64,000 nucleotides of DNA from Variovorax sp. PMC12. GTDB taxonomy: Bacteria > Pseudomonadota > Gammaproteobacteria > Burkholderiales > Burkholderiaceae_C. The stretch spans positions 1,313,001-1,377,000 of the forward strand of contig NZ_CP027773.1 in NCBI RefSeq assembly GCF_003019815.1, in the 5' to 3' direction. Below are positions 8,923 to 17,323 of this stretch, one piece after another. Made by a program: the position numbers and the translations under genes. Numbering within the stretch: the stretch's first letter is position 1; each line of letters begins with the position of its first letter. Below the pieces are notes generated by a model. The model ran no database searches, was not told the origin of the DNA, and saw only the letters and a list, made by a program, of their open reading frames with translations.

Positions 8923-9165
8923 TCAGTCGCAGCGGTAGAACACCTCGCCCTCCGAAACGCGCCTGGCCGCGTCTTCCGCTCCCTGGTTGGCCAGGAAGCG
9001 CATCGGCGCGCCGAAGTTGCGGCAGTAGTTCTCGGCATCCTGCGCGGTCGGCGACTTGAAGACGCCGTTGCCGAGCGGTGTGTAGCGAGGCGCCGTGCGG
9101 GTGACGCAACCTGTGGCCAATGCCGCGGCCAGGACGAGGACGGAAAGAGAAATGGAGGTGCGCAT
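8923..9165 (-). CDS. Small lipoprotein, hypothetical
   Basis: From the ATG at 9165 the product has 80 residues: a signal peptide (MRTSISLSVLVLAAALATGC) with a clear lipobox, then a short mature domain with two further Cys (in NYCRNFG and FYRCD) that could form a disulfide in the periplasm. A GTG at 9186 would add seven residues with no clear benefit. It ends 4 bases from the RND terminator. No known family is recognised. It is probably anchored in the outer membrane. Confidence 0.65.
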   Translation of the reverse strand: MRTSISLSVLVLAAALATGCVTRTAPRYTPLGNGVFKSPTAQDAENYCRNFGAPMRFLANQGAEDAARRVSEGEVFYRCD

Positions 9166-9231
9166 CGGAAAGGTCTGAGGCCGCACGACGAGCCGGCCGG
9201 AGATGAGGAACTGGCGACTGTAGCCGCTTCC

Positions 9232-10095
9232 TCAGCTCGCGTAGCGCTTTTCGAGCGCGTCCAGCTCGGGCTTGCGCACCAACCGCTGGCGCTCTGCGAA
9301 GGACACGACCAGCGCCGGGTCTTCGTCCACGCGCCTGGTCTCGCGCAGCACCGTCAGCGCCTTCTGCATGCCGGCGACCGCGCCCTGCAGCGCCGCATTG
9401 GCGTACAGCACGATGCCGTAGCCCAGGCCGGCCAGTTCCTCGGCGCCGAAGATCGGCGTCTTGCCGCCGATCACCATGTTCATGAGCTGCGGCTTGTTCA
9501 GCCGCTTCGGCAGCGAGCGGATTTCGTCGGCCGTGGTCACGGCCTCCACGAACAGGATGTCGGCGCCGGCCTCGCTGAACTTCTGCGCACGCTCGATGGC
9601 GGCCTCGAAGCCCAGGGTGGCGGCTGCGTCGGTGCGGGCCATGATGAGCAGGTCGGCGTCGGTGCGCGCATCGACGGCCGCCTTGATCTTGTTCACCGCT
9701 TCCTCGGTGGAGATCACGTCCTTGCCCGAGAAATGGCCGCAGCGCTTGGGCGCGACCTGGTCCTCGAGCTGGATGCAGTCGGCGCCCGCGCGCTCGAGCA
9801 CGCGCACCGTGTGGCGCACGTTGAGCGCGTTGCCGAAGCCGGTGTCGGCATCGACGATCAGCGGCAGGCCCACGGCGTCGCGGATGCGCGCCGTGTGGTC
9901 GGCGATTTCGTGCAGGCCCATGAAGCCCTGGTCGGGCAGTCCGAACCACATGTTGGTGACGCCCGCGCCGGTGACGTAGATGGCTTCGAAGCCCAGGTCT
10001 TCGATCACGCGCGCCGACAGCGCGTTGAAGGCACCCGGCACCAGCACGCCGCGGCGCGCCTCGGCCAGGGATCGGAGGGTCTTGCGAGTCGACAT
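9232..10095 (-). CDS. Isocitrate lyase/PEP mutase superfamily lyase at the end of the methylcitrate operon
   Basis: This 287-residue TIM-barrel enzyme has the metal-binding VDADTGFGN (about 81-89) and the catalytic loop KRCGHFSGK with Cys119, typical of carbon-carbon lyases (methylisocitrate lyase, dimethylmalate lyase) and of oxaloacetate decarboxylases in this superfamily. Canonical PrpB has KRCGHRPNK in this loop and a different N-terminus, so it is not plain PrpB. It lies 37 bases after prpF on the same strand, so it may cleave 2-methylisocitrate to pyruvate and succinate in this operon or act on a related acid. The substrate is inferred from context only. Confidence 0.82.
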   Translation of the reverse strand: MSTRKTLRSLAEARRGVLVPGAFNALSARVIEDLGFEAIYVTGAGVTNMWFGLPDQGFMGLHEIADHTARIRDAVGLPLIVDADTGFGNALNVRHTVRVLERAGADCIQLEDQVAPKRCGHFSGKDVISTEEAVNKIKAAVDARTDADLLIMARTDAAATLGFEAAIERAQKFSEAGADILFVEAVTTADEIRSLPKRLNKPQLMNMVIGGKTPIFGAEELAGLGYGIVLYANAALQGAVAGMQKALTVLRETRRVDEDPALVVSFAERQRLVRKPELDALEKRYAS

Positions 10096-10132
10096 CGGTT
10101 TTTCCTGTGTATGAGTCGATGAAAAAGAAAGG

Positions 10133-11323
10133 TCAGATGGCGTCGCCGGGCATGCGCACCCAGCCTTCCATCAGCACGCGGGCGCTGCGGCTCATGACCG
10201 CCTTGGTCACTTGCCATTCGCCGTCCACCTTGCTCGCCTGCGCGCCCACGCGCAAGGTGCCCGAAGGGTGACCGAAGCGCACGGCCTCGCGGTCGCCGCC
10301 GCCGGCCGCAAGGTTCACCAGCGTGCCCGGAATGGCGGCGGCCGTGCCGATGGCCACGGCCGCAGTGCCCATCATGGCGTGGTGCAGCTTGCCCATGGAC
10401 AGCGCGCGCACCAGCAGGTCGACATCGCCCGCGCTCACCTGCTTGCCGCTGGAGGCGGTGTAGCCGGCGGGCTTTGCCACGAACGCGACCTTGGGCGTGT
10501 GCTGCCGGCCGGCCGCTTCGCCGATGTGCCTGATGAGGCCCATGCGCACCGCGCCGTGGGCGCGGATGGCCTCGAACCTGGCCAGCGCGGCGGGGTCGCC
10601 GTTGATCGCGTCCTGCAGTTCGGTGCCGGTGTAGCCGATGGCTTCGGCGTTGACGAAGATGGTCGGGATGCCGGCGTTGATCATCGTTGCCCGCAGCGTG
10701 CCGACGCCCGGGACCTCCAGCTCGTCGACCAGCTGGCCGGTGGGGAACATCGCACCGCCAGCGCCCTCTTCTTCCGCCGCCGGGTCCATGAATTCGAGCT
10801 GCACTTCGGCGGCCGGGAAGGTCACGCCGTCGAGTTCGAAGCCGCCGGTTTCCTGAACCTCGCCGTCGGTCATGGGCACGTGCGCGACGATGGTCTTGCC
10901 GATGTTGGCCTGCCAGATGCGCACCACCGCCACGCCGTTGCGCGGAACCCGCTCGGCGTCGATCAGGCCGTTGCTGATGGCGAAGGGCCCGACGGCGGCC
11001 GAGAGGTTGCCGCAGTTGCCGCTCCAGTCGACGAAGGGCTGGTCGATCGACACCTGGCCGAACAGGTAGTCCACGTCGTGGCCCGGCCGCTCGCTTTTCG
11101 ACAGGATGACCGTCTTGCTCGTGCTCGAGGTGGCGGCGCCCATGCCGTCGATCTGCTTGCCGTAGGGGTCGGGGCTGCCGATGACGCGCAGCAGCAGCGC
11201 GTCGCGCGCCTTGCCGGGCACCCGGGCCGCCTCGGGCAGGTCATGCAGGCGGAAGAACACGCCCTTGCTGGTGCCGCCGCGCATGTAGGTGGCGGGAATT
11301 CTGATCTGTGGTGCGGAAGCCAT
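10133..11323 (-). CDS. prpF: 2-methylaconitate cis-trans isomerase PrpF
   Basis: This 396-residue protein has the diaminopimelate-epimerase-like double fold of PrpF. Visible landmarks are the N-terminal IPATYMRGGTSKGVFF, WSGNCGNLSAAVGPFA and GKLHHAMMGT. PrpF isomerises the 2-methylaconitate isomer released by AcnD so that 2-methylisocitrate can form, and it occurs with acnD rather than with prpD. Here it follows acnD by 28 bases in the same operon. Length and motifs match the family throughout. Confidence 0.95.
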   Translation of the reverse strand: MASAPQIRIPATYMRGGTSKGVFFRLHDLPEAARVPGKARDALLLRVIGSPDPYGKQIDGMGAATSSTSKTVILSKSERPGHDVDYLFGQVSIDQPFVDWSGNCGNLSAAVGPFAISNGLIDAERVPRNGVAVVRIWQANIGKTIVAHVPMTDGEVQETGGFELDGVTFPAAEVQLEFMDPAAEEEGAGGAMFPTGQLVDELEVPGVGTLRATMINAGIPTIFVNAEAIGYTGTELQDAINGDPAALARFEAIRAHGAVRMGLIRHIGEAAGRQHTPKVAFVAKPAGYTASSGKQVSAGDVDLLVRALSMGKLHHAMMGTAAVAIGTAAAIPGTLVNLAAGGGDREAVRFGHPSGTLRVGAQASKVDGEWQVTKAVMSRSARVLMEGWVRMPGDAI

Positions 11324-11351
11324 GATGCGTTGGATTGTCGGTTCTGTCGGT

Positions 11352-13958
11352 TCAGGATGCCGAGGAGGCAGCCTTGGTCGATGCCAGGAAGTCCTGCGCG
11401 AAGCGCTGCAGCACGCCGCCGGCTTCGTAGATCGACACTTCCTCGGCGGTGTCGAGGCGGCAGGTCATGGGCACTTCGAGCCGCTCTCCGTTGCGCCGGT
11501 GGATGACGAGCATGAGGTCGGCGCGCGGCTTGCGCTCGCCGGTCACGTCGTAGGTCTCGGTGCCGTCCAGGCCCAGTGTCAGGCGGCTGGTGCCGGGCTT
11601 GAACTCCAGCGGCAGCACGCCCATGCCGATCAGGTTGGTGCGGTGGATGCGCTCGAAGCCCTCCGCCGCAATCGCTTCCACGCCCGCCAGCCGCACGCCC
11701 TTGGCGGCCCAGTCGCGCGACGAGCCCTGGCCGTAGTCGGCGCCGGCCACAATGATGAGCGGCTGCTTGCGCTGCATGTAGGTCTCGATGGCCTCCCACA
11801 TGCGCATGACCTGCCCTTCCGGCTCCACGCGCGCCAGCGAGCCAGCCCGCACCGTGCCGTCGGCGTTGCGCACCATCTCGTTCCTGAGCGTGGGGTTGGC
11901 GAAGGTGGCGCGCTGCGCGGTGAGGTGGTCGCCGCGGTGGGTGGCGTAGGAATTGAAGTCTTCCTCGGGCAGGCCCATCCTGTGCAGGTACTCGCCGGCC
12001 GCGCTGTCCATCATGATCGCGTTGGACGGCGACAGGTGGTCGGTGGTGATGTTGTCCGGCAGCACCGCCAGCGGACGCATGCCGCTGAGCGTGCGTTCGC
12101 CGGCCAGCGCGCCTTCCCAGTACGGCGGGCGGCGGATGTAGGTGGACGCGGCGCGCCAGTCGTACAGCGGCGTCACCTTCTCGCCGGTGTCGGGCTGGAT
12201 GGCGAACATCGGTTCATACACCTGGCGGAAGTGCTCGGGCCTGACGCTCGACTTCACGATGGCGTCGATTTCCTCGTCGGCCGGCCAGATGTCCTTCAGG
12301 CGAATCTCCTTGCCGTCGATCACCGTCAGCACGTCTTTCTCGATGTCGAAGCGCACCGTGCCGGCAATGGCATACGCCACCACCAGCGGCGGCGAGGCAA
12401 GAAAGGCCTGCTTCGCATACGGGTGAATGCGCCCGTCGAAGTTGCGGTTGCCCGAGAGCACGGCCGTCGCATACAGGTCGCGCTCGACGATCTCCTGCTG
12501 GATGACGGGGTCCAGCGCGCCCGACATGCCGTTGCACGAGGTGCAGGCATAGGCCACCACGCCGAAGCCGAGCTTTTCCAGCTCGCCCATGAGGCCGGCT
12601 TCCTGCAGGTACAGCGTCACGGCCTTGGAGCCGGGCGCCAGCGACGACTTGACCCAGGGCTTGCGCGTGAGGCCGACACGGTTGGCGTTGCGCGCAAGCA
12701 GGCCGGCCGCGATCACGTTGCGCGGGTTGCTGGTGTTGGTGCAGCTGGTGATGGCCGCGATGATCACGGCGCCGTCGGGCATGCGGCCCGGCTCGTCTTT
12801 CCACGGCGCGGCGATGCCGCGGGCCGCGAGATCGGTGGTGGCCACGCGCGCATGCGGGTTCGACGGGCCGGCCATGTTGCGCACGACCGTGCAAAGGTCG
12901 AACTGCAGCACGCGTTCGTACTGCGCGTCTTTCAGTGCGTCGGCCCACAGGCCGGTGTGCCTGGCGTAGGTCTCGACCAGCCGCACCTGCTCGTCGGCAC
13001 GGCCTGTGAGGCGCAGGTAGTCGATGGTCTGCGGGTCGATGGCGAACATGGCCGCGGTGGCGCCGTATTCGGGCGCCATGTTGGAGATGGTCGCGCGGTC
13101 GCCGAGCGTGAGGCTCGAGGCGCCCTCCCCGTGAAACTCCAGATATGCCCCCACCACCTTCGACTTGCGCAAAAACTCGGTCAGTGCCAGCACCACGTCG
13201 GTGGCCGTGATGCCCGGCTGCGGCCGGCCCGAGAGCTTCACGCCGACGATGACGGGCAGGCGCATCCACGAGGCGCGGCCCAACATCACGTTCTCGGCCT
13301 CCAGCCCGCCCACGCCGATGGCGACAACGCCCAGCGCATCGACGTGCGGCGTGTGGCTGTCGGTGCCGACCAGCGTGTCGGGGAAGGCCACGCCGTCCTG
13401 CGCATGCACCACGGGCGACATCCGCTCCAGGTTGATCTGATGCATGATCCCGTTCCCCGGCGGTATCACCTCCATGTTCTTGAAGGCCCGCTTCGTCCAC
13501 TCGATGAAGTGGAAGCGGTCTTCGTTGCGCCGGTCTTCGATGGCGCGGTTCTTCTCGAAGGCATCGGGGTCGAAGCCGCCGCACTCCACCGCCAGCGAAT
13601 GGTCGACGATGAGCTGCACCGGCACCACCGGGTTCACCTGGGCCGGGTCCCCGCCCTGCCGGGCAATGGCGTCGCGCAGGCCGGCCAGGTCGACCAGCGC
13701 GGTCTGGCCGAGGATGTCGTGGCACACCACCCGCGCCGGGAACCACGGGAAATCGTGTTCCCTCTTGCCCTCGACGATCTGCGTCAGGCTCTGCCGGAGG
13801 ATGGCCGGGTCGCAGCGGCGCACGAGGTTCTCGGCATGCACGCGCGAGGTGTAAGGCAGCGTGGCCCAGGCGCCCGGGCGGATGGCCTCGACGGCTTCGC
13901 GCGCGTCGAAATAGTCCAGCGAGGTGCCGGGAAGCTGCTTGCGGTATTGCTTGTTCAT
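11352..13958 (-). CDS. acnD: Fe/S-dependent 2-methylisocitrate dehydratase AcnD
   Basis: The ATG at 13958 (MNKQYRKQLPGTSLDYFDAR) gives 868 residues, the usual AcnD length. The aconitase [4Fe-4S] ligands are visible in SCTNTS and in ACTSCNG, and the C-terminal swivel domain carries GADYGQGSSRDWAAKG. AcnD dehydrates 2-methylcitrate in the 2-methylcitrate cycle of propionate catabolism and needs PrpF, which follows directly. The frame is open far upstream into prpC, but the N-terminus is only aconitase-like from the chosen start. It sits 65 bases after prpC. Confidence 0.95.
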   Translation of the reverse strand: MNKQYRKQLPGTSLDYFDAREAVEAIRPGAWATLPYTSRVHAENLVRRCDPAILRQSLTQIVEGKREHDFPWFPARVVCHDILGQTALVDLAGLRDAIARQGGDPAQVNPVVPVQLIVDHSLAVECGGFDPDAFEKNRAIEDRRNEDRFHFIEWTKRAFKNMEVIPPGNGIMHQINLERMSPVVHAQDGVAFPDTLVGTDSHTPHVDALGVVAIGVGGLEAENVMLGRASWMRLPVIVGVKLSGRPQPGITATDVVLALTEFLRKSKVVGAYLEFHGEGASSLTLGDRATISNMAPEYGATAAMFAIDPQTIDYLRLTGRADEQVRLVETYARHTGLWADALKDAQYERVLQFDLCTVVRNMAGPSNPHARVATTDLAARGIAAPWKDEPGRMPDGAVIIAAITSCTNTSNPRNVIAAGLLARNANRVGLTRKPWVKSSLAPGSKAVTLYLQEAGLMGELEKLGFGVVAYACTSCNGMSGALDPVIQQEIVERDLYATAVLSGNRNFDGRIHPYAKQAFLASPPLVVAYAIAGTVRFDIEKDVLTVIDGKEIRLKDIWPADEEIDAIVKSSVRPEHFRQVYEPMFAIQPDTGEKVTPLYDWRAASTYIRRPPYWEGALAGERTLSGMRPLAVLPDNITTDHLSPSNAIMMDSAAGEYLHRMGLPEEDFNSYATHRGDHLTAQRATFANPTLRNEMVRNADGTVRAGSLARVEPEGQVMRMWEAIETYMQRKQPLIIVAGADYGQGSSRDWAAKGVRLAGVEAIAAEGFERIHRTNLIGMGVLPLEFKPGTSRLTLGLDGTETYDVTGERKPRADLMLVIHRRNGERLEVPMTCRLDTAEEVSIYEAGGVLQRFAQDFLASTKAASSAS

Positions 13959-14023
13959 GGGGCGGCGCTCGGGCCCGCACATCGCGCGCGGACCTGCTTT
14001 CTCTCTTGTCTCTTCTTGTGTTT

Positions 14024-15187
14024 TTACTTCCGATCCTGGATCGGCGCGAACTTCAGGTCTTCCGGCCCGGTGTAGTTGGCGCTCGGCCGGATGATCTTGT
14101 TGTCGATGCGCTGCTCGATGATGTGCGCGGCCCATCCCGAGGTGCGCGCGATGACGAACAGCGGCGTGAACATGGCCGTGGGCACGCCCATCATGTGGTA
14201 GCTCACGGCGCTGAACCAGTCGAGGTTGGGAAACATCTTCTTGACCTCCCACATCACGCCCTCCAGCCGCTCGGCAATGTCGAACATCTTGGTCGAGCCG
14301 GCCTCTTCCGACAGCGACTTCGCCACGCCCTTGATGACCACGTTGCGCGGGTCGCTCACGGTGTAGACCGGATGGCCGAAGCCGATCACCACTTCCTTTG
14401 CCTCCACGCGGCGGCGGATGTCTAACTCGGCCTCGTCGGGCGAGTCGTAGCGCTTCTGGATCTCGAAGGCCACCTCGTTGGCGCCGCCATGCTTGGGCCC
14501 GCGCAGCGCACCGATGGCGCCGGTGATGGCCGAGTACATGTCGGAGCCGGTGCCGGCCACCACGCGCGCGGTGAAGGTGGAGGCGTTGAACTCGTGCTCG
14601 GCGTAGAGATTGAGCGACGTGTGCATCGCCCGCTCCCAGCTCGCCGAGGGCTTGCGCCCGTGCAGCAGGTGCAGGAAGTGCGCGCCGATCGAGTCGTCGT
14701 CGGTCTCCACGTCGATGCGCCTGCCCTGCGTCGACCAGTGGTACCAGTACAGCAGCATCGAGCCCAGCGACGCCATCAGCCGGTCGGCGATGTCGCGGGC
14801 GCCGGGCAGGTTGTGGTCTTCCTTCTCGGGGAGCATGCAGCCCAGCGACGAGACGCCGGTGCGCATCACGTCCATCGGGTGGGCGCCTGCGGGCAGTTGC
14901 TCCAGCGCTTCCTTCAGGCTCGCGGGCAGGCCGCGCATCGACTTGAGCCTGGCCTTGTAGGCGCGCAGTTCCGCCGCCGTGGGCAGCTTGCCGTGCACCA
15001 GCAGGTGCGCGATTTCCTCGAACTCGCAGACCTGCGCGATGTCGAGGATGTCGTAGCCGCGGTAGTGCAGGTCGTTGCCGGTTCGCCCGACCGTGCACAG
15101 CGCGGTGTTGCCGGCGGCCACGCCGGACAGCGCCACGGATTTCTTGGGCTTGAAACCGGGGGCGGCGAGGGTTGCGGTGTCGTTCAT
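14024..15187 (-). CDS. prpC: 2-methylcitrate synthase PrpC
   Basis: This 387-residue citrate-synthase-fold enzyme condenses propionyl-CoA with oxaloacetate. Landmarks include the N-terminal LHYRGYDILDIA, GPKHGGANEVAF (catalytic His region) and IGFGHPVYT with the second active-site His. The ATG at 15187 has GGAAG upstream and overlaps the thioesterase stop by 4 bases (ATGA), so the two are translationally coupled. The short length and the neighbouring acnD/prpF identify it as methylcitrate rather than citrate synthase. Confidence 0.95.
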   Translation of the reverse strand: MNDTATLAAPGFKPKKSVALSGVAAGNTALCTVGRTGNDLHYRGYDILDIAQVCEFEEIAHLLVHGKLPTAAELRAYKARLKSMRGLPASLKEALEQLPAGAHPMDVMRTGVSSLGCMLPEKEDHNLPGARDIADRLMASLGSMLLYWYHWSTQGRRIDVETDDDSIGAHFLHLLHGRKPSASWERAMHTSLNLYAEHEFNASTFTARVVAGTGSDMYSAITGAIGALRGPKHGGANEVAFEIQKRYDSPDEAELDIRRRVEAKEVVIGFGHPVYTVSDPRNVVIKGVAKSLSEEAGSTKMFDIAERLEGVMWEVKKMFPNLDWFSAVSYHMMGVPTAMFTPLFVIARTSGWAAHIIEQRIDNKIIRPSANYTGPEDLKFAPIQDRK

Positions 15188-15594
15188 GCTTCTTCCTTTT
15201 CCGGATTCGGGTGTGCTGGATATGCCTTGGGTATGCGCGTGGGCCGTCCGCTCTTGTCGACGACGACCATCTCGAAGAAGGAGCGCAGCGCCTCGCGCGC
15301 CGGCTGCCCCGGTTGCTCGAAGGTGCCGGTGACACTGACCGTGAGCGAGCTGCGGCCCTGCCGGCTGACCCATGCGCGCAGCCGCAGCACGCTGCCGACC
15401 GGCACGGGTGCGAGGAACTGAGCGTCGCCGCAGCCGGCCATGACCACGTCGGCCTGCGCGAAGGCGCGCGCCGCCAGGAAGGCCGCCTTGGACATCAGCA
15501 TCAGCGCGTTGCCGCCGAACAGCGTGCCGTAGTGGTTGGCGTGCTCCGGGAACACGATTTCCATGAGTTCGAGCGCCGTGTCCTTGTTTGTCAT
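15184..15594 (-). CDS. Hotdog-fold acyl-CoA thioesterase, first gene of the methylcitrate operon
   Basis: This 136-residue protein matches the YciA/acyl-CoA hydrolase hotdog family: FPEHANHYGTLFGGNALMLM contains the conserved N-H-x-G-T-x-F-G-G core and the middle has VPVGSVLRLRAWVSRQG. Such enzymes hydrolyse acyl-CoA thioesters in the cytoplasm. As leader gene of a propionate operon it might relieve propionyl-CoA or methylmalonyl-CoA build-up and restore free CoA. That role is inferred from position. The start is just downstream of the TTCGCAA repeat cluster shared with the divergent regulator. Confidence 0.87.
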   Translation of the reverse strand: MTNKDTALELMEIVFPEHANHYGTLFGGNALMLMSKAAFLAARAFAQADVVMAGCGDAQFLAPVPVGSVLRLRAWVSRQGRSSLTVSVTGTFEQPGQPAREALRSFFEMVVVDKSGRPTRIPKAYPAHPNPEKEEA

Positions 15595-15596
15595 GG

Positions 15597-15703
15597 TTCG
15601 CAATTTACGCAAATGCGTGGCCATAATGAAGGACTGAATTAGCCAATCATTGCGAATGAGAAAGCCCTGTTTTGCAAATCTTGCGAATGCACAGGTTTCG
15701 CAA
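15597..15703. promoter_or_regulatory. Cluster of TTGCGAA/TTCGCAA elements, likely ScfR/PrpR-type operator
   Basis: The divergent intergenic region holds four exact copies of one 7-mer: TTCGCAA at 15597-15603 and 15697-15703, and its complement TTGCGAA at 15650-15656 and 15681-15687. A further palindromic TTTGCAAAT lies at 15671-15679 and a related TACGCAAAT at 15606-15614. RamB/ScfR-family regulators of acetate and propionate genes are known to bind TTTGCAAA-like sites, so this is the probable control region for both the methylcitrate operon and its regulator. Confidence 0.7.
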
Positions 15704-15732
15704 AACGGCGCGCATTCCGAAGGAGCTTCACG

Positions 15733-17154
15733 ATGAGCAAGACATTCATGGGCGTGCGACTGCGCAAGCTGCGCGCCGAACGCGGCTTGACGCAGGTGGC
15801 GCTCGCCCAGGCGCTGGGCCTGTCGCCCAGCTACCTCAACCAGCTGGAGCAGAACCAGCGGCCGCTGACCGTGGCCGTGCTGCTCAGGATCAGCCGCACG
15901 CTTGGCGTCGACGTGCAGCAGTTCTCGGAAGACGAGGAAGCCCGGCTCGTCTCGAGCATGCGCGACGCGCTGGCCGACAACCCCGGCGGAGAAGCCGTCG
16001 CCCTGCCCGAACTGCGCGAAGTGGCCTCGCAGATGCCCGCGGTGGCGCGCGCGCTGCTCGCGCTGCACCGCCGCCACCAGGAGGCCATGGAGCGCCTGGA
16101 GATCATGGCCGGCGAACTCGGCGACGGCCGGGGCGAACTGACGAATGCGCGCCCCATGCCTTTCGAGGCGGTGCGCGACTTCTTCTTCGCCCACCAGAAC
16201 CATTTCGAGGAACTCGACCTGCTGGCGGAAAAGCTCGCGGACGAAGCGCGCGGCCACGGCGGCTCGCTGTCCGAATGGCTGCAGTCGCGGCTCATGAACC
16301 AGCACGGCGTGCGCGTGGTGCCCACGGACGACGACGCCATCGACAGCCAGCGCCGCTACGACCCCGCCAGCCGCGTGCTTCGCCTGTCGGGCAGCCTGGA
16401 GCCCGGCCAGCAGTCGTTCCAGCTGGCAACCCAGCTGGCGCTGCTGGAGCAGACGACGCTGATCGAATCACTGCTGCAGAGCGCCAGCTTCAACGACGCC
16501 TCCACGCACGCGCTGGCCCGCATCGGCCTGGCGAACTACTTCGCCAGCGCCGTGCTGCTGCCCTACGGCCTTTTCCTGAAGGCCGCGGAAACCCTGCGCT
16601 ACGACATCGACCTGCTGGCGCGCCGCTTCGGCGTCGGCTTCGAGACCATCTGCCATCGCCTGAGCGCCATGCAGCGGCCCGGGGCGCCCGGCGTGCCCTT
16701 CTTCTTCATTCGCGTGGACCGCGCCGGCAACATCTCCAAGCGGCAGTCGGCCACGCACTTCCACTTCTCGAAGACCGGCGGCACCTGCCCGCTATGGAAC
16801 GTGTACGAGGCCTTTGCGCAGCCCGGGCGCGTGCTGCAGCAACTCGCGCGCATGCCCGACGGGCGCACCTACCTGTGGGTGGCACGCACCGTGTCGCACG
16901 GGCAGCGCGGCTTCGCCTCGCCCAGCAAGACCTTCGCCATCGGCCTGGGATGCGACATCCGCCATGCGCCGCGGCTGATCTATTCCAAGGGCCTGGACCT
17001 GACCGACCAGGACGTGCCCACCCCCATCGGCATGGGCTGCAAGGTGTGCGAGCGCGTGGCCTGCCCGCAGCGGGCGTTTCCGTTCATCGGGCGGCCGCTG
17101 GACGTGAACGAGAACGAAAGCCGGTTCACGCCCTACGCAGTGGCGGATGCCTGA
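15733..17154 (+). CDS. ScfR/RamB-type XRE regulator of short-chain fatty acid metabolism
   Basis: The 473-residue protein has an N-terminal XRE helix-turn-helix (about 7-62, LTQVALAQALGLSPSYLNQLEQNQRPLT region), a central ImmA/IrrE-like (DUF955-type) segment and a C-terminal domain with clustered Cys (GMGCKVCERVACPQRAFP). This architecture belongs to the short-chain fatty-acyl regulator family, which includes RamB and PrpR of actinobacteria and senses acyl-CoA. AAGGAG lies about 8 bases before the ATG. It is divergent from the thioesterase-prpC operon and very likely controls it. The family is clear, while the target assignment is inferred. Confidence 0.87.
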   Translation: MSKTFMGVRLRKLRAERGLTQVALAQALGLSPSYLNQLEQNQRPLTVAVLLRISRTLGVDVQQFSEDEEARLVSSMRDALADNPGGEAVALPELREVASQMPAVARALLALHRRHQEAMERLEIMAGELGDGRGELTNARPMPFEAVRDFFFAHQNHFEELDLLAEKLADEARGHGGSLSEWLQSRLMNQHGVRVVPTDDDAIDSQRRYDPASRVLRLSGSLEPGQQSFQLATQLALLEQTTLIESLLQSASFNDASTHALARIGLANYFASAVLLPYGLFLKAAETLRYDIDLLARRFGVGFETICHRLSAMQRPGAPGVPFFFIRVDRAGNISKRQSATHFHFSKTGGTCPLWNVYEAFAQPGRVLQQLARMPDGRTYLWVARTVSHGQRGFASPSKTFAIGLGCDIRHAPRLIYSKGLDLTDQDVPTPIGMGCKVCERVACPQRAFPFIGRPLDVNENESRFTPYAVADA

Positions 17155-17162
17155 ACCCCCCC

Positions 17163-17193
17163 AAAAAAAAGCAGCCCGCGCGAAGGCGGGCTG
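17163..17193 (-). terminator. Rho-independent terminator between convergent genes (minus strand)
   Basis: CAGCCCGC (17172-17179) and GCGGGCTG (17186-17193) form an 8-bp stem with a GCGAAG loop. Read on the minus strand it is followed by GC and eight T residues (A tract 17163-17170), so it would stop transcription coming from the RlmN-like gene. The stem may also block plus-strand readthrough from the regulator, although no T tract follows on that strand. Confidence 0.75.
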
Positions 17194-17323
17194 AATGGCC
17201 CCCATCTCGCAAAGGGCCTGTGGAGGGAGGTGCCCGCCGGAGGAATCGAACGGGCAACGCGATGATCGCGGCCAATCTGGGAGACTTCGTGGAGGACGCC
17301 AGCGTCGATGGGCTCTTCGGCGG

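Noticed and set aside
17221..17290. T-loop-like sequence (AATCGAAC) suggesting a tRNA or tmRNA end on the minus strand
   Set aside because: The flanking bases do not form a T-stem or acceptor stem, and no anticodon arm follows. Only a TGCCCG/CGGGCA hairpin is present.
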